Positions 51,079 through 59,756 of a stretch of 64,000 nucleotides of DNA are shown here, in pieces. Position 1 is the stretch's first letter. Every line of letters begins with the position of its first letter. The position numbers and the translations under genes were made by a program. Source of the stretch: Bacteroidota bacterium (GTDB taxonomy: Bacteria > Bacteroidota > Bacteroidia > UKL13-3); the NCBI GenBank assembly GCA_027491355.1, contig JAIXWI010000022.1:39673-103672 (forward strand), in the 5' to 3' direction. The notes under the pieces are model-generated. The model was given only the letters and a program-made list of their open reading frames with translations, made no database searches and was not told where the DNA came from.

Positions 51079-52140
51079 ATGAATATTGCATTGGTAACAG
51101 GAAGCAGTGGCCTAATTGGCGGAGAGGCTGTAGAATTTTTTGCAGATAAATTTGATTTGGTCATTGGCATTGACAACAACCTGCGCTCTTACTTTTTTGG
51201 CAACGAAAGTTCAACCGATTGGAACAAAAACCGCTTGGCTGAAAAGTTTCAAAACTTCAAACCAGAAAACATAGACATTAGATCATACACAGAATTGGAG
51301 CCTGTTTTCAAAACTTACGGCGCCGATATTAAATTAATTGTACACACAGCAGCACAGCCAAGCCACGACTGGGCAGCAAAAGAACCTTTGACTGATTTTG
51401 GTGTGAATGCAACAGGTACCTTGAACCTTTTGGAGCTGACCAGAATTTATGCTGAACAAGCTGTGTTTATCTTTACCTCAACCAATAAAGTTTACGGTGA
51501 TACGCCCAACTATTTGCCTTTGGTAGAGTTAGAAAAAAGGTGGGAAATAGATACAAATCATGCCTATTACAAGCACGGCATTGATGAACTCATGAGCATT
51601 GACCAAACCAAACATTCTGTTTTTGGTGCAAGCAAAGTAGCAGCAGATATTATGGTGCAAGAGTATGGCAAATATTTTGGCATGAAAACCGCTGTTTTTA
51701 GAGGAGGCTGTTTAACAGGACCAAACCACAGCGGAGCGCAATTACACGGTTTTTTGGCTTACCTCATGAAATGTGCCATTACCCAAAACCATTATACCAT
51801 TTTTGGTTACAAAGGAAAACAAGTACGAGACAATATCCATTCGTATGATTTGGTGAATATGTTTTGGCATTTTTACCAAGCACCTAAACCAGGAGAAGTA
51901 TACAATGCAGGCGGAGGCAGACATGCCAATTGCAGTATGCTGGAAGCCATTGATTGGTGCGAAAAAATTTCAGGCAATAAAATGAATTACACCTACGCTG
52001 AAACCAACAGAATAGGCGATCATATTTGGTATATCAGTGATGTCAATAAATTTAAATTGCATTATCCTAACTGGGATTGGACCTATAATTTAGAACAAAC
52101 CCTCGTGCAAATGCACGATAAAATGCTTGAAAGGCTTTAA
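51079..52140 (+). CDS. Second NAD-dependent epimerase with Phe in the YxxxK position
   Basis: A 353-residue extended SDR related to its upstream neighbour. NAD motif [47 protein letters not shown]. The catalytic motif reads [16 protein letters not shown]: the usual Tyr is Phe, Lys is kept. Then [19 protein letters not shown] and [16 protein letters not shown] recall similar proteins elsewhere with FGASK, so this may be a subfamily trait. Stop overlaps the sprT-like stop (tail to tail). Forms a two-epimerase cluster likely for a deoxy-sugar. Confidence 0.85.
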   Translation: MNIALVTGSSGLIGGEAVEFFADKFDLVIGIDNNLRSYFFGNESSTDWNKNRLAEKFQNFKPENIDIRSYTELEPVFKTYGADIKLIVHTAAQPSHDWAAKEPLTDFGVNATGTLNLLELTRIYAEQAVFIFTSTNKVYGDTPNYLPLVELEKRWEIDTNHAYYKHGIDELMSIDQTKHSVFGASKVAADIMVQEYGKYFGMKTAVFRGGCLTGPNHSGAQLHGFLAYLMKCAITQNHYTIFGYKGKQVRDNIHSYDLVNMFWHFYQAPKPGEVYNAGGGRHANCSMLEAIDWCEKISGNKMNYTYAETNRIGDHIWYISDVNKFKLHYPNWDWTYNLEQTLVQMHDKMLERL

Positions 52141-52814
52141 TTGTCTGGCTTTGCTTCTTTTACCTGAGCCATCAAATGTACTTTGTATTGAGCAAGGGTC
52201 ATTGGATCTTCACACAATGCATAGGTTCTTAAGTTTTTAATTTTTTTCATCCAAACGGTTGGGTGAGAAGGGATAGTAAATAAGGTGCCATTTTCCAACT
52301 CATTCACATGCAATTGGTGCTGTTTTTGGGCATCATATTTTTTGAGTACTTTTAGTAAGGCTATGTCTGCTGCATGCGAAAATTTAGGTTTGAGCATGTG
52401 CTTTTGTAAAGCAGCTCTGAGGTCGTAAGGAAATAAATCTATGGCCAAAAATGGCTTCATGTTCAATACAAATTCAGCTTTCCATTGAGCACCATGTGGC
52501 TCGTGCAATGCCCCATACTTTACATAAGCGGTATGGTGTGCTAACTCATGAACAAAAGTGAGTAAAAATTCAAATGGACTCAAGTTATAATTGATAGAAA
52601 TGCGGTTTCCATGTCCAGAATGTGGTGCATAATCTCCGTACCTGCCTTTGCGGGCTACTTCTATATGCAAGTGTAATTGATGGTGCATGATCAATTCTGC
52701 ACACCTTTCTACTGCCATAGCTGGTAAGTAGTTTTGCAAAATATCCATTAACTGCTTTTTATGGGCTTCTTGCGCTGAACTAAGTGATACAAACAATGAT
52801 GCTAAATGTGACAT
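52137..52814 (-). CDS. SprT-like zinc metalloprotease
   Basis: A 225-residue SprT-family protein. The zinc site is [15 protein letters not shown] (HExxH) with the third ligand in [12 protein letters not shown]. The family (SprT/Spartan) acts on DNA-linked proteins in eukaryotes; the bacterial role is poorly known. The C-terminal ~90 residues lack the extra zinc ribbon of full SprT. Tail to tail with the epimerase, and downstream of ndk with its own start. Confidence 0.85.
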   Translation of the reverse strand: MSHLASLFVSLSSAQEAHKKQLMDILQNYLPAMAVERCAELIMHHQLHLHIEVARKGRYGDYAPHSGHGNRISINYNLSPFEFLLTFVHELAHHTAYVKYGALHEPHGAQWKAEFVLNMKPFLAIDLFPYDLRAALQKHMLKPKFSHAADIALLKVLKKYDAQKQHQLHVNELENGTLFTIPSHPTVWMKKIKNLRTYALCEDPMTLAQYKVHLMAQVKEAKPDN

Positions 52815-52856
52815 GAATTGTATTCAAATAAACAGAATCAAAACCAAAAGCTATCA

Positions 52857-52894
52857 ACAAAAAAGGTTGAAACAGTGACCTGCTTCAACCTTTT
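52857..52894 (-). terminator. Terminator of ndk
   Basis: AAAAGGTTGAA (52861-52871) pairs with TTCAACCTTTT (52884-52894). On the minus strand a U-run follows. Confidence 0.88.
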
Positions 52895-52915
52895 CATTAA
52901 ACTTAAAAGTATGAA

Positions 52916-53332
52916 TTAGAATCTTTCGAATGCTGAGAAGAAGAAACTTGCTTCAATAGCAGCGTTTTCATCGCTATCTGAACCGTGAATGGCATTGGCA
53001 TCAATTGATTTTGCATATAAATTACGGATAGTACCTGCATCAGCTTTTGAAGGATCTGTTGCTCCGATTAATTTTCTAAAATCAACTACTGCGTTGTCTT
53101 TTTCAAGCACTGCAGCCACAATAGGACCGCTTGTCATGAAACCTACCAATTCGTTGAAGAATGAACGCTCTTTGTGCACTGCATAAAATGCACCAGCCAT
53201 GTCATTGCTCAAATGAATGTATTTCATTGCTACAATTTTAAAACCTGATTGAATAATTTGGTCGATGATTTTTCCGGTATGACCATTTGCAACCGCATCC
53301 GGTTTGATCATTGTAAAAGTAATGTTGCTCAT
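52916..53332 (-). CDS. ndk: Nucleoside diphosphate kinase
   Basis: Transfers gamma-phosphate between nucleoside di- and triphosphates. The 138-residue length is normal. [61 protein letters not shown], and the phospho-His in [12 protein letters not shown] are all present. Monocistronic with its own terminator. Confidence 0.97.
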   Translation of the reverse strand: MSNITFTMIKPDAVANGHTGKIIDQIIQSGFKIVAMKYIHLSNDMAGAFYAVHKERSFFNELVGFMTSGPIVAAVLEKDNAVVDFRKLIGATDPSKADAGTIRNLYAKSIDANAIHGSDSDENAAIEASFFFSAFERF

Positions 53333-53436
53333 TTTGTATAATTTTTAGCTGTTTGGGCGGGCGAAATTAATAGAAACAATTGGAATTCAATTGAAATTGA
53401 TGCTAATTTTTTATGCTTTTGGTAGAAACTCCCCTT

Positions 53437-53604
53437 TTATTGGTCGGATTTTTTTCTTCTAAACCTCAATTTTGCTTGAATAGAACGCATTTTTTCTTTG
53501 TTCATCAAGCCAAAATATACCAATAAAAAGAGCACAATCCATAACAACCCCTTGATGAGGAAGAACAGAAATCCAATTTCTACTATGTCTTTGAGTAACT
53601 CCAT
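53437..53604 (-). CDS. 55-residue membrane protein
   Basis: ATG at 53604 opens a 55-codon frame. MELLKDIVEIGFLF starts it; residues ~11-33 form one long hydrophobic helix (FLFFLIKGLLWIVLFLLVYF). The tail is strongly basic (KEKMRSIQAKLRFRRKKSDQ). N-out or N-in cannot be told, but the positive-inside rule puts the tail in the cytosol. The family is unnamed to me. Upstream and co-oriented with ndk, 104 bases apart. Confidence 0.6.
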   Translation of the reverse strand: MELLKDIVEIGFLFFLIKGLLWIVLFLLVYFGLMNKEKMRSIQAKLRFRRKKSDQ

Positions 53605-53689
53605 TGAATGAGAGCCCGCAAGTTAAACAAACATTGCGAAACATTTAGATAATTGAAAGGTATGACAGCTTGTTTACAATTGAATGCTA

Positions 53690-54454
53690 TTAGCAATACC
53701 CTTTTAGGCGATATACGGCCTGTCCAATCCATTCTTTGAGCAGGAAAGTCCAAATTTCGAATCCACCATAGGTAGGCATGAGGGTATTTAATAGCGTAAA
53801 CTTACTTTGAATGGAGCGTAAATCCGTGGCATACGGATCAACCTGTATACCTTGCTTTTTAAAACAAGCTACTGCTCTTGGCAAATGAAACCCTGAACTC
53901 AAAAGTAAAAACTTTTTCTTTTGCCAATTGGGCATGCGTTGTTCAAGCAATGCCCTGGTAAATTTGGCATTTTCGTAAGTATTGATAGAGCTGGATTCAA
54001 TCCAAATACAAGAATCAGGAATACCAGATTTTACCAAATATTTTTTTCCAAGAATTGATTCCGGTAAATACTTATTAAATACACTGTCTCTTCCTGCTGA
54101 GTAAATAAGACAATTGGATACCCCATCAGTAAACAAGTCAATGGCCTGCATCATGCGGTCGTTTCCGTCGCTGTATACAGGTCTTGTTTTTCCGTCTATT
54201 TCAACAGTAGTGGTAAAGCCCCCCAATAAAATAATGGCATCGTAATGTTGATTGGAGGGTATGGCAACAGGTGCTGTTTCATACCAACCCATCACCTTTT
54301 GTGCAATAAACGGATTGGAAAAAAATACAGTTAAAACAAAAGCTACGTACAAGTACTTTTTTTGAGAACTGATAAAATAAAATAGAAAAAACAACACCAC
54401 TAAGCTTACTGGCGCAACCATTGCATAGAGTATTTTAGATAGCAAATAAAACAT
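53690..54454 (-). CDS. YdcF/DUF218-family protein
   Basis: A 254-residue protein with two N-terminal helices (LSKILYAMVAPVSLVVLFFL) and a DUF218 domain: HYDAIILLGGF, SAGRDSVFNKYL, WIESSSINTYENAKFTRALL, LLLSSGFHLPRAVACFKKQG. Related ElyC/YdcF proteins influence envelope polymer synthesis in E. coli. The start ATG at 54454 overlaps the previous gene's stop (TAATG). Last gene of a three-gene run. Confidence 0.85.
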   Translation of the reverse strand: MFYLLSKILYAMVAPVSLVVLFFLFYFISSQKKYLYVAFVLTVFFSNPFIAQKVMGWYETAPVAIPSNQHYDAIILLGGFTTTVEIDGKTRPVYSDGNDRMMQAIDLFTDGVSNCLIYSAGRDSVFNKYLPESILGKKYLVKSGIPDSCIWIESSSINTYENAKFTRALLEQRMPNWQKKKFLLLSSGFHLPRAVACFKKQGIQVDPYATDLRSIQSKFTLLNTLMPTYGGFEIWTFLLKEWIGQAVYRLKGYC

Positions 54455-55440
54455 TATATAAAGCCCAGTTGAACCACGGCAATAGCGCCCAATATACCCC
54501 AAAACAGTAATTCTTTGAACCAATAACGTTTGTCGCTGTTAAAATAATTTGCCAATAGCAAACACAATGGTGTAGCTAAAAAGGGCAAACCGTACTTAAA
54601 ACCTTCGTTTTCTACTACCAAAGAAACCAATCCAAACAACAGCAAAATGGCAATACTCAATTGCACCCTCCTAGTTTTTACTTTATTTCTAAAATAATTC
54701 CCTTGTAAATTAAATAAGGATTGAACCAAAGGAATCAACATGAAGAAAAAGGGCAATATTTGTTTGGTATTTAAATGAATGGGGTTGAAATAATTTTTTT
54801 GGATACTGTACTGAAACGATTGTAAAAAAGAACCAAATTGATCGGTTAAATAAAACAGAATGCCTACAAAATAAGCTGGAAGCAACAAGCCAATGATGGC
54901 AATAAAAATATACCTTAAACTGAATGAAGTTAGTGTTATGATACTGATTATGATATAAGGAAGGTATATCCAAACATCATAGGTAAACTGCAGTCCAAAG
55001 CCCAAAAACAAACCTGCATCAAAAACCAACATAAGTGGACTTTCTGATTCATACAGGTAAAACAACCTAAACAACATCAATAACAAAAATGAATTGGAGA
55101 TGAGTTGTGGTGTTAAAAACAATTGTTCTGGGTAAATGCTATTGATGATTACAAAAAACAAGGCTGCCATGGGTGTTGTTTTGTACAAAACCGTATGTGT
55201 TGATGCAATGTAATGAACCAATAAAGCCTGTAAGAACACCAATAAAGACGAAAAAAAGTATTGCGAAAAATTGAATTGATTAGAAATATCAAACCAGTAA
55301 AAAAAATACTGTGCGAGTGGGGTATTGGGTATAGCCGTACTCGCTATTGGGTAAAAAAAAGGTGATAGCCTTAACAACAAGGTAAAAAGTAATACCCCAA
55401 CAAAGGCAAAAACGCTATTTATTCTGAATATACTGAGCAA
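54454..55440 (-). CDS. DUF6427-like polytopic membrane protein
   Basis: A 328-residue protein with about nine hydrophobic helices, for example FAFVGVLLFTLLLRLSPFFY and ISIITLTSFSLRYIFIAIIG. It begins MLSIFRINSVFAF from a TTG 3 bases after the previous stop. It resembles DUF6427, a Bacteroidota-specific membrane family (memory-based). No catalytic motif is visible. Middle of a tightly packed run. Confidence 0.65.
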   Translation of the reverse strand: MLSIFRINSVFAFVGVLLFTLLLRLSPFFYPIASTAIPNTPLAQYFFYWFDISNQFNFSQYFFSSLLVFLQALLVHYIASTHTVLYKTTPMAALFFVIINSIYPEQLFLTPQLISNSFLLLMLFRLFYLYESESPLMLVFDAGLFLGFGLQFTYDVWIYLPYIIISIITLTSFSLRYIFIAIIGLLLPAYFVGILFYLTDQFGSFLQSFQYSIQKNYFNPIHLNTKQILPFFFMLIPLVQSLFNLQGNYFRNKVKTRRVQLSIAILLLFGLVSLVVENEGFKYGLPFLATPLCLLLANYFNSDKRYWFKELLFWGILGAIAVVQLGFI

Positions 55441-55443
55441 TGC

Positions 55444-56907
55444 TTAAAAGGTTATTCTCATCAAAGTAAATCGCTTATCTCGAATTGCGCAAATAATTGC
55501 AGTATTGGAAGCAATTTGTTTGTATTCTGAGGGGATGATTGAACAATTAGAATTGGAGTTTTTTAGTAAAATATGCTGGTCGAAACGCCCTTCATAACTG
55601 ATACTATGGAGAGTAAGTTCAGTTTTATCTGCACCTTCATCATTGAGTAATAAATAAATTTGATCGGGAGTTACAATGGGCAAAAAAGACAACAAATAAC
55701 CAGCATCTGTTGAAGCACTCTGGTGTTTTTTGATAAGTTCCGCAAATTGTAAACTACCATCTGCTTGGATGTTGATGATACCAATTTCGTCAAAATTATA
55801 AATGATTCTAGAACTGGTTTGAGGATAATTATTTACATAATAGGTATAGTTTTGCCTGGTTTGGTAATATTTTTCAGTCAATAAAATACAGCCACCATCG
55901 CTTCTAGGTAAAACTTTTCGAATGTAAAAATCGTTCAGGTCAGCATTCAAACGTTCTATGCGTGTTGCAGCAACTTGTTTGAGAAACTTATCTTCAAACT
56001 GAGCACTGTAAGATTGGAGCAATTGTCCATTTGACAAAGCATAAGATCTGAAAAAATAGCCTGTAACACCTGCATTGGATGAAGGGGCACATAAACCAGT
56101 AACTGCAATGGTTTGCTTGAAATTGTTCAAACAAATGCCCAAGTCTTCAATAACAAAACTGTCTTTGCCTTGAATACTGAATTCTAAAATTTTGTCTGAA
56201 GCAGGGAAATATCCATACAAAAAATATTTTCTTTCCTTGGCTGTTTTCTGGGCATCAGGGTAATCTACTAGTGCAAAGGTTTCACCATTGTTAGAAACAT
56301 CAAAGGCAGAAATAAAAACATTGGGTTCTGAATCTGACAATAAAAATTGTTTACCAAATTTTTGGTTCAATTGCACATCGTATTGGTAAAAATGTAAAAC
56401 CGCTTGTTCTGATTGACCCAAACTCATGAGCATAACTGTAAACAAACTTTTGTTAGCATTGGGCTTGATTTGTATGGTGCGCTTAGGTAAAAATTTAGAC
56501 TCAGGTATACTGCAAAGAATACGGGGTGTTTGAATGGTTTTGAAATTAAAATCGAGGCGTTGAACCAATAAATCAATGGCTTGTGTGCTTTCATTTTTAG
56601 CGGCAATAAACACTAACAATTGTTCATCAAACAACAAAACGCGTTCAACCAAGCCATTAACAGGCAATGGCAATGGAACTGAAAATTCTAGTGCTAAATT
56701 ACTTTTGTATTTTTCAATGGTTAAATCCGAATTGAACAATTGGTTTTTACAACGCAGTAAAAAAACATTACCACCTTGTTCGCCAATAACCTGAGAATAA
56801 TACGTTTTACTTTTTATTTTTTGCGGATTACCCATATCTATTTGCTGCGCCCATTGTTGAATTGGCAGCAACAGAAAAAGAAAACACAAAAGCTTAAATT
56901 TTGACAT
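55444..56907 (-). CDS. Secreted beta-propeller-like protein, unknown function
   Basis: A 487-residue product with a clean signal peptide (LLCFLFLLLPIQQWAQQ). The mature part alternates short strands with repeated motifs (VFLLRCKNQL, GETFALVDYPD, GGCILLTEKYYQTR, DQIYLLLNDEG), which suggests a beta propeller; this is inference. No C-terminal sorting domain is evident. First gene of the three-gene run and divergent from hflX. Confidence 0.6.
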   Translation of the reverse strand: MSKFKLLCFLFLLLPIQQWAQQIDMGNPQKIKSKTYYSQVIGEQGGNVFLLRCKNQLFNSDLTIEKYKSNLALEFSVPLPLPVNGLVERVLLFDEQLLVFIAAKNESTQAIDLLVQRLDFNFKTIQTPRILCSIPESKFLPKRTIQIKPNANKSLFTVMLMSLGQSEQAVLHFYQYDVQLNQKFGKQFLLSDSEPNVFISAFDVSNNGETFALVDYPDAQKTAKERKYFLYGYFPASDKILEFSIQGKDSFVIEDLGICLNNFKQTIAVTGLCAPSSNAGVTGYFFRSYALSNGQLLQSYSAQFEDKFLKQVAATRIERLNADLNDFYIRKVLPRSDGGCILLTEKYYQTRQNYTYYVNNYPQTSSRIIYNFDEIGIINIQADGSLQFAELIKKHQSASTDAGYLLSFLPIVTPDQIYLLLNDEGADKTELTLHSISYEGRFDQHILLKNSNSNCSIIPSEYKQIASNTAIICAIRDKRFTLMRITF

Positions 56908-56971
56908 TACTTTGCAAGTTGAACACTTAAACGAAAATAAGCAAGCAACAGCTTGTTTGAATCATTTTTTA

Positions 56972-58177
56972 ATGGCAAGGCAAAAAATATTTGAAACACA
57001 GAAAGCGCATGAAACTGCCGTTTTGGTTGGTGTCATTACGCAACAACAAAGATTAGAACAAGCCGAAGAGTATTTGGATGAATTGGCATTTTTGGCACTT
57101 ACTGCTGGTGCGGTTGTAAAAAACAGGTTCTTACAACGCTTGCCGAATAGGCACCCCAAAACTTACATTGGCGAAGGTAAGCTTGCAGAAATTAAAGATT
57201 ATGTGGTAGCCTTTGAAATTGACATTGTCATTTTTGATGACGAGCTGAGCCCGTCTCAAATAAGAAATTTAGAAGCAGCATTACAGGTAAAAATTCTTGA
57301 CCGTAGCAATTTAATCTTAGACATATTTGCTTCAAGAGCACGCACGGCTCAGGCCAAGTTTCAGGTTGAACTAGCGCAAGCTCAATATTTACTACCAAGG
57401 TTAACACGCATGTGGACACACTTGAGTAAACAAAAAGGTGGTATTGGAATGAAAGGTCCGGGTGAAACAGAAATTGAAACAGACCGAAGGGCATTGCGCA
57501 CTAAAATTGACAAGCTCAAAGAACGCTTAGCCATCATTGACAAACAAGCCTATACACAAAGACGCAACAGAGACAACAAAGCAAGGGTTGCATTGGTTGG
57601 CTATACCAATGTAGGTAAATCTACACTCATGAACTTACTCAGCAAAAGTGAAGTATTTGCTGAAAATAAATTGTTTGCCACTCTAGATTCTACAGTCAGA
57701 AAAGTTGTATGGCCTGAACAAAGTTTTTTACTCACAGATACCGTTGGATTTATTAGAAAATTGCCCCACCAGTTGGTAGAATGTTTTAAATCTACATTGG
57801 ATGAAATTCGCGAAGCTGATTTGTTATTACACGTAGTAGATATCAGTCATGCAGGTTTTGAAGACCAAATTCACGTGGTACACCAAACCCTCAAAGAAAT
57901 TGGCGCAAGAGACAAAACCATCTTATTGGTTTTTAACAAAATAGATGCATTACAAGCTCCTTTTGTATTGAATGAAGAAACAGTTTCAGGAAAAGAAGAC
58001 TATATCAAACAATTAAAAAACTCATGGATGGCCAAAGAGAACTATCCGGTTGTATTTGTATCTGCTCACAAAAAAATCAACATTGAAGAATTAAAATCAA
58101 CTTTGGTTGATTTACTGAAAAGCATCAAACCCAATTCTGAAGGATTTTACAATTATCAACAGCCTGAAGAAAATTAA
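56972..58177 (+). CDS. hflX: GTPase HflX
   Basis: A ~401-residue ribosome-splitting GTPase. N-terminal domain: ETAVLVGVITQQQRLEQAEE, RHPKTYIGEGKLAEIKDYV, FDDELSPSQIRNLEAAL, ILDRSNLILDIFASRART, the GPGETEIETDRR signature, then G1 GYTNVGKST, G3 DTVGFIRKLPH and G4 NKID. I chose ATG 56972; a TTG at 56912 is in frame but falls within a likely promoter region. The stop overlaps the glycosyltransferase stop, tail to tail. Confidence 0.94.
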   Translation: MARQKIFETQKAHETAVLVGVITQQQRLEQAEEYLDELAFLALTAGAVVKNRFLQRLPNRHPKTYIGEGKLAEIKDYVVAFEIDIVIFDDELSPSQIRNLEAALQVKILDRSNLILDIFASRARTAQAKFQVELAQAQYLLPRLTRMWTHLSKQKGGIGMKGPGETEIETDRRALRTKIDKLKERLAIIDKQAYTQRRNRDNKARVALVGYTNVGKSTLMNLLSKSEVFAENKLFATLDSTVRKVVWPEQSFLLTDTVGFIRKLPHQLVECFKSTLDEIREADLLLHVVDISHAGFEDQIHVVHQTLKEIGARDKTILLVFNKIDALQAPFVLNEETVSGKEDYIKQLKNSWMAKENYPVVFVSAHKKINIEELKSTLVDLLKSIKPNSEGFYNYQQPEEN

Positions 58178-58911
58178 TCCCACTTCTTTTTAAAATCGCC
58201 TCGGGCAAAGAATTTCTCGATGAGGCAATACAGTAAAATGAAAAAATAACGAGAACCCATTTCTCTAATTTTTAATTTACTCACGCCAAACTTGCGGTTG
58301 CGCCAACTGTTTGGCACCACAGCATACGAATAACCCCTTACAATGGCTTTGAGTGGCATTTCAAGCGTCAAATTAAAATGTGGCGATAACAAAGGCTGAA
58401 TGCCTTCAATGGTTTCTTTTTTGTATAACTTGAATGCGTTGGTACAATCGTTGTAACGAATACCAAAAAGTAGCCTCACCATGTTGTTGACCAACCTGTT
58501 TAAAAACAATTTGTGCTTTGGATAATCGTAAACAGCTCCACCTTTGCTCCACCTGCTTCCAAACACACAATCAAAACCCTCCTGCATTTTGTAGTAGTAT
58601 TTTACCAAATCGGCTGGGTCATCGGATAAATCTGCCATCATAATGGCCACACAATCACCTGAAAAATGGTTCAATCCTTTTCTAATGGCATAACCAAAGC
58701 CATTGGGACCTGTATTGGTAACAAATGTTAAAGATTGAATGGTTGGTTTGAGTTCTTCTAAAACTTGCAGCGTATTGTCTTTTGAATTGTCATTGACTAC
58801 AACAATTTCGTGTTCAATTTGGTGCTGCACAAGACATGCATGTAATGCCGTTAAAGTTTCTGTTATAGATTCGGCTTCATTGTATGCTGGAATAACAATA
58901 CTCAGTTTCAT
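58174..58911 (-). CDS. GT2 glycosyltransferase, dolichol-phosphate-mannose-synthase-like
   Basis: A 245-residue family 2 transferase. KLSIVIPAYNEAESITETL, IVVVNDNSKDNTLQVL, GFGYAIRKGLN, CVAIMMADLSDDPADLVKYY (the DxD-type motif), and the acceptor region PNSWRNRKFGVSKL resemble DPM1/undecaprenyl-phosphate sugar transferases. A short hydrophobic segment (YFFILLYCLIEKFF) ends it. Probably charges a polyprenyl phosphate with a sugar. Confidence 0.88.
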   Translation of the reverse strand: MKLSIVIPAYNEAESITETLTALHACLVQHQIEHEIVVVNDNSKDNTLQVLEELKPTIQSLTFVTNTGPNGFGYAIRKGLNHFSGDCVAIMMADLSDDPADLVKYYYKMQEGFDCVFGSRWSKGGAVYDYPKHKLFLNRLVNNMVRLLFGIRYNDCTNAFKLYKKETIEGIQPLLSPHFNLTLEMPLKAIVRGYSYAVVPNSWRNRKFGVSKLKIREMGSRYFFILLYCLIEKFFARGDFKKKWD

Positions 58912-58938
58912 TGCTGAAAAATAAGCGCTGGGTTTGAA

Positions 58939-59754
58939 TTACCCAAATTGCTGCCACAATAGCCTCAATAAAACAGTTAATACAAATAAGGCAAAAACCA
59001 GTCGAATGGTTTTAGAATTAAATTTGTGGGCAATCGCAACACCCATAGGTGCAAATAAAAAAGTAGCAATGATCATGGGTAGCACCACTGGCAATACAAC
59101 CAAGCCAATTTGTCCAGGAATAACTTGTTGCACGTCTACCCCAAAAACATTGAAAATTCCAATGCTCAAGGCAAACAGAGGTATAACCCCATTTGAAATG
59201 GCACTGGATTTTTTTATGGGTTGTTTGAGCCAATCGGTGAACAATGGTGTCATGACAATACCACCACCCAAACCAGAAAATGCGGTAATAATGCCAGCTA
59301 TACTGCCTACACCCGCATACTTTAAAGGAGCTGCTTCTGCTGTGGTTTCTAAATGTTTAGAAGGAACCATCATTTTTATTACAATCAATATCAGCATGCC
59401 AGCAAAAACACCATTGAACAAAGCTTTACTATACCAGGTTCCTGTTTGTATGAAATACGTAAATATTAAAGCAACCAAAATACCTGGCAAAGCTGTTTGT
59501 AAAATTTGACTCGGATAAAAATTACCCAATTTGTATTGTTTGTAAGATGCTACTGTGCCAGAAAAAATAATAGTGAATAGAGAGTTTGCCAAAATAGCCT
59601 TCACCAAAAGTTCGTTTTGCAGACCCGCCTTGTGTAAAAAATAATCGAGCACAGGTATGTAAATGATGCCACCGCCAACACCCAAAAAACCTGCCATAAA
59701 AGCGCCAGCAGCACCAAAAATTGACAACAATAAATAGTCGGTTACTTCCAGCAT
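58939..59754 (-). CDS. TauE/SafE-family anion exporter
   Basis: A 271-residue membrane protein with eight or so helices. The N-terminal helix FGAAGAFMAGFLGVGGGIIY and the repeated ITAFSGLGGGIVMTPLF show the TauE/SafE inverted duplication. Substrate (sulfite or an organosulfonate) cannot be told. It lies 2 bases after the protease gene and 27 before the glycosyltransferase. Confidence 0.9.
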   Translation of the reverse strand: MLEVTDYLLLSIFGAAGAFMAGFLGVGGGIIYIPVLDYFLHKAGLQNELLVKAILANSLFTIIFSGTVASYKQYKLGNFYPSQILQTALPGILVALIFTYFIQTGTWYSKALFNGVFAGMLILIVIKMMVPSKHLETTAEAAPLKYAGVGSIAGIITAFSGLGGGIVMTPLFTDWLKQPIKKSSAISNGVIPLFALSIGIFNVFGVDVQQVIPGQIGLVVLPVVLPMIIATFLFAPMGVAIAHKFNSKTIRLVFALFVLTVLLRLLWQQFG

Positions 59755-59756
59755 GC

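Noticed and set aside
53459..53644. 61-residue frame on the minus strand next to ndk
   Set aside because: It is a different frame of the 55-residue membrane protein, whose translation has a helix and basic tail while this one is disordered in character.
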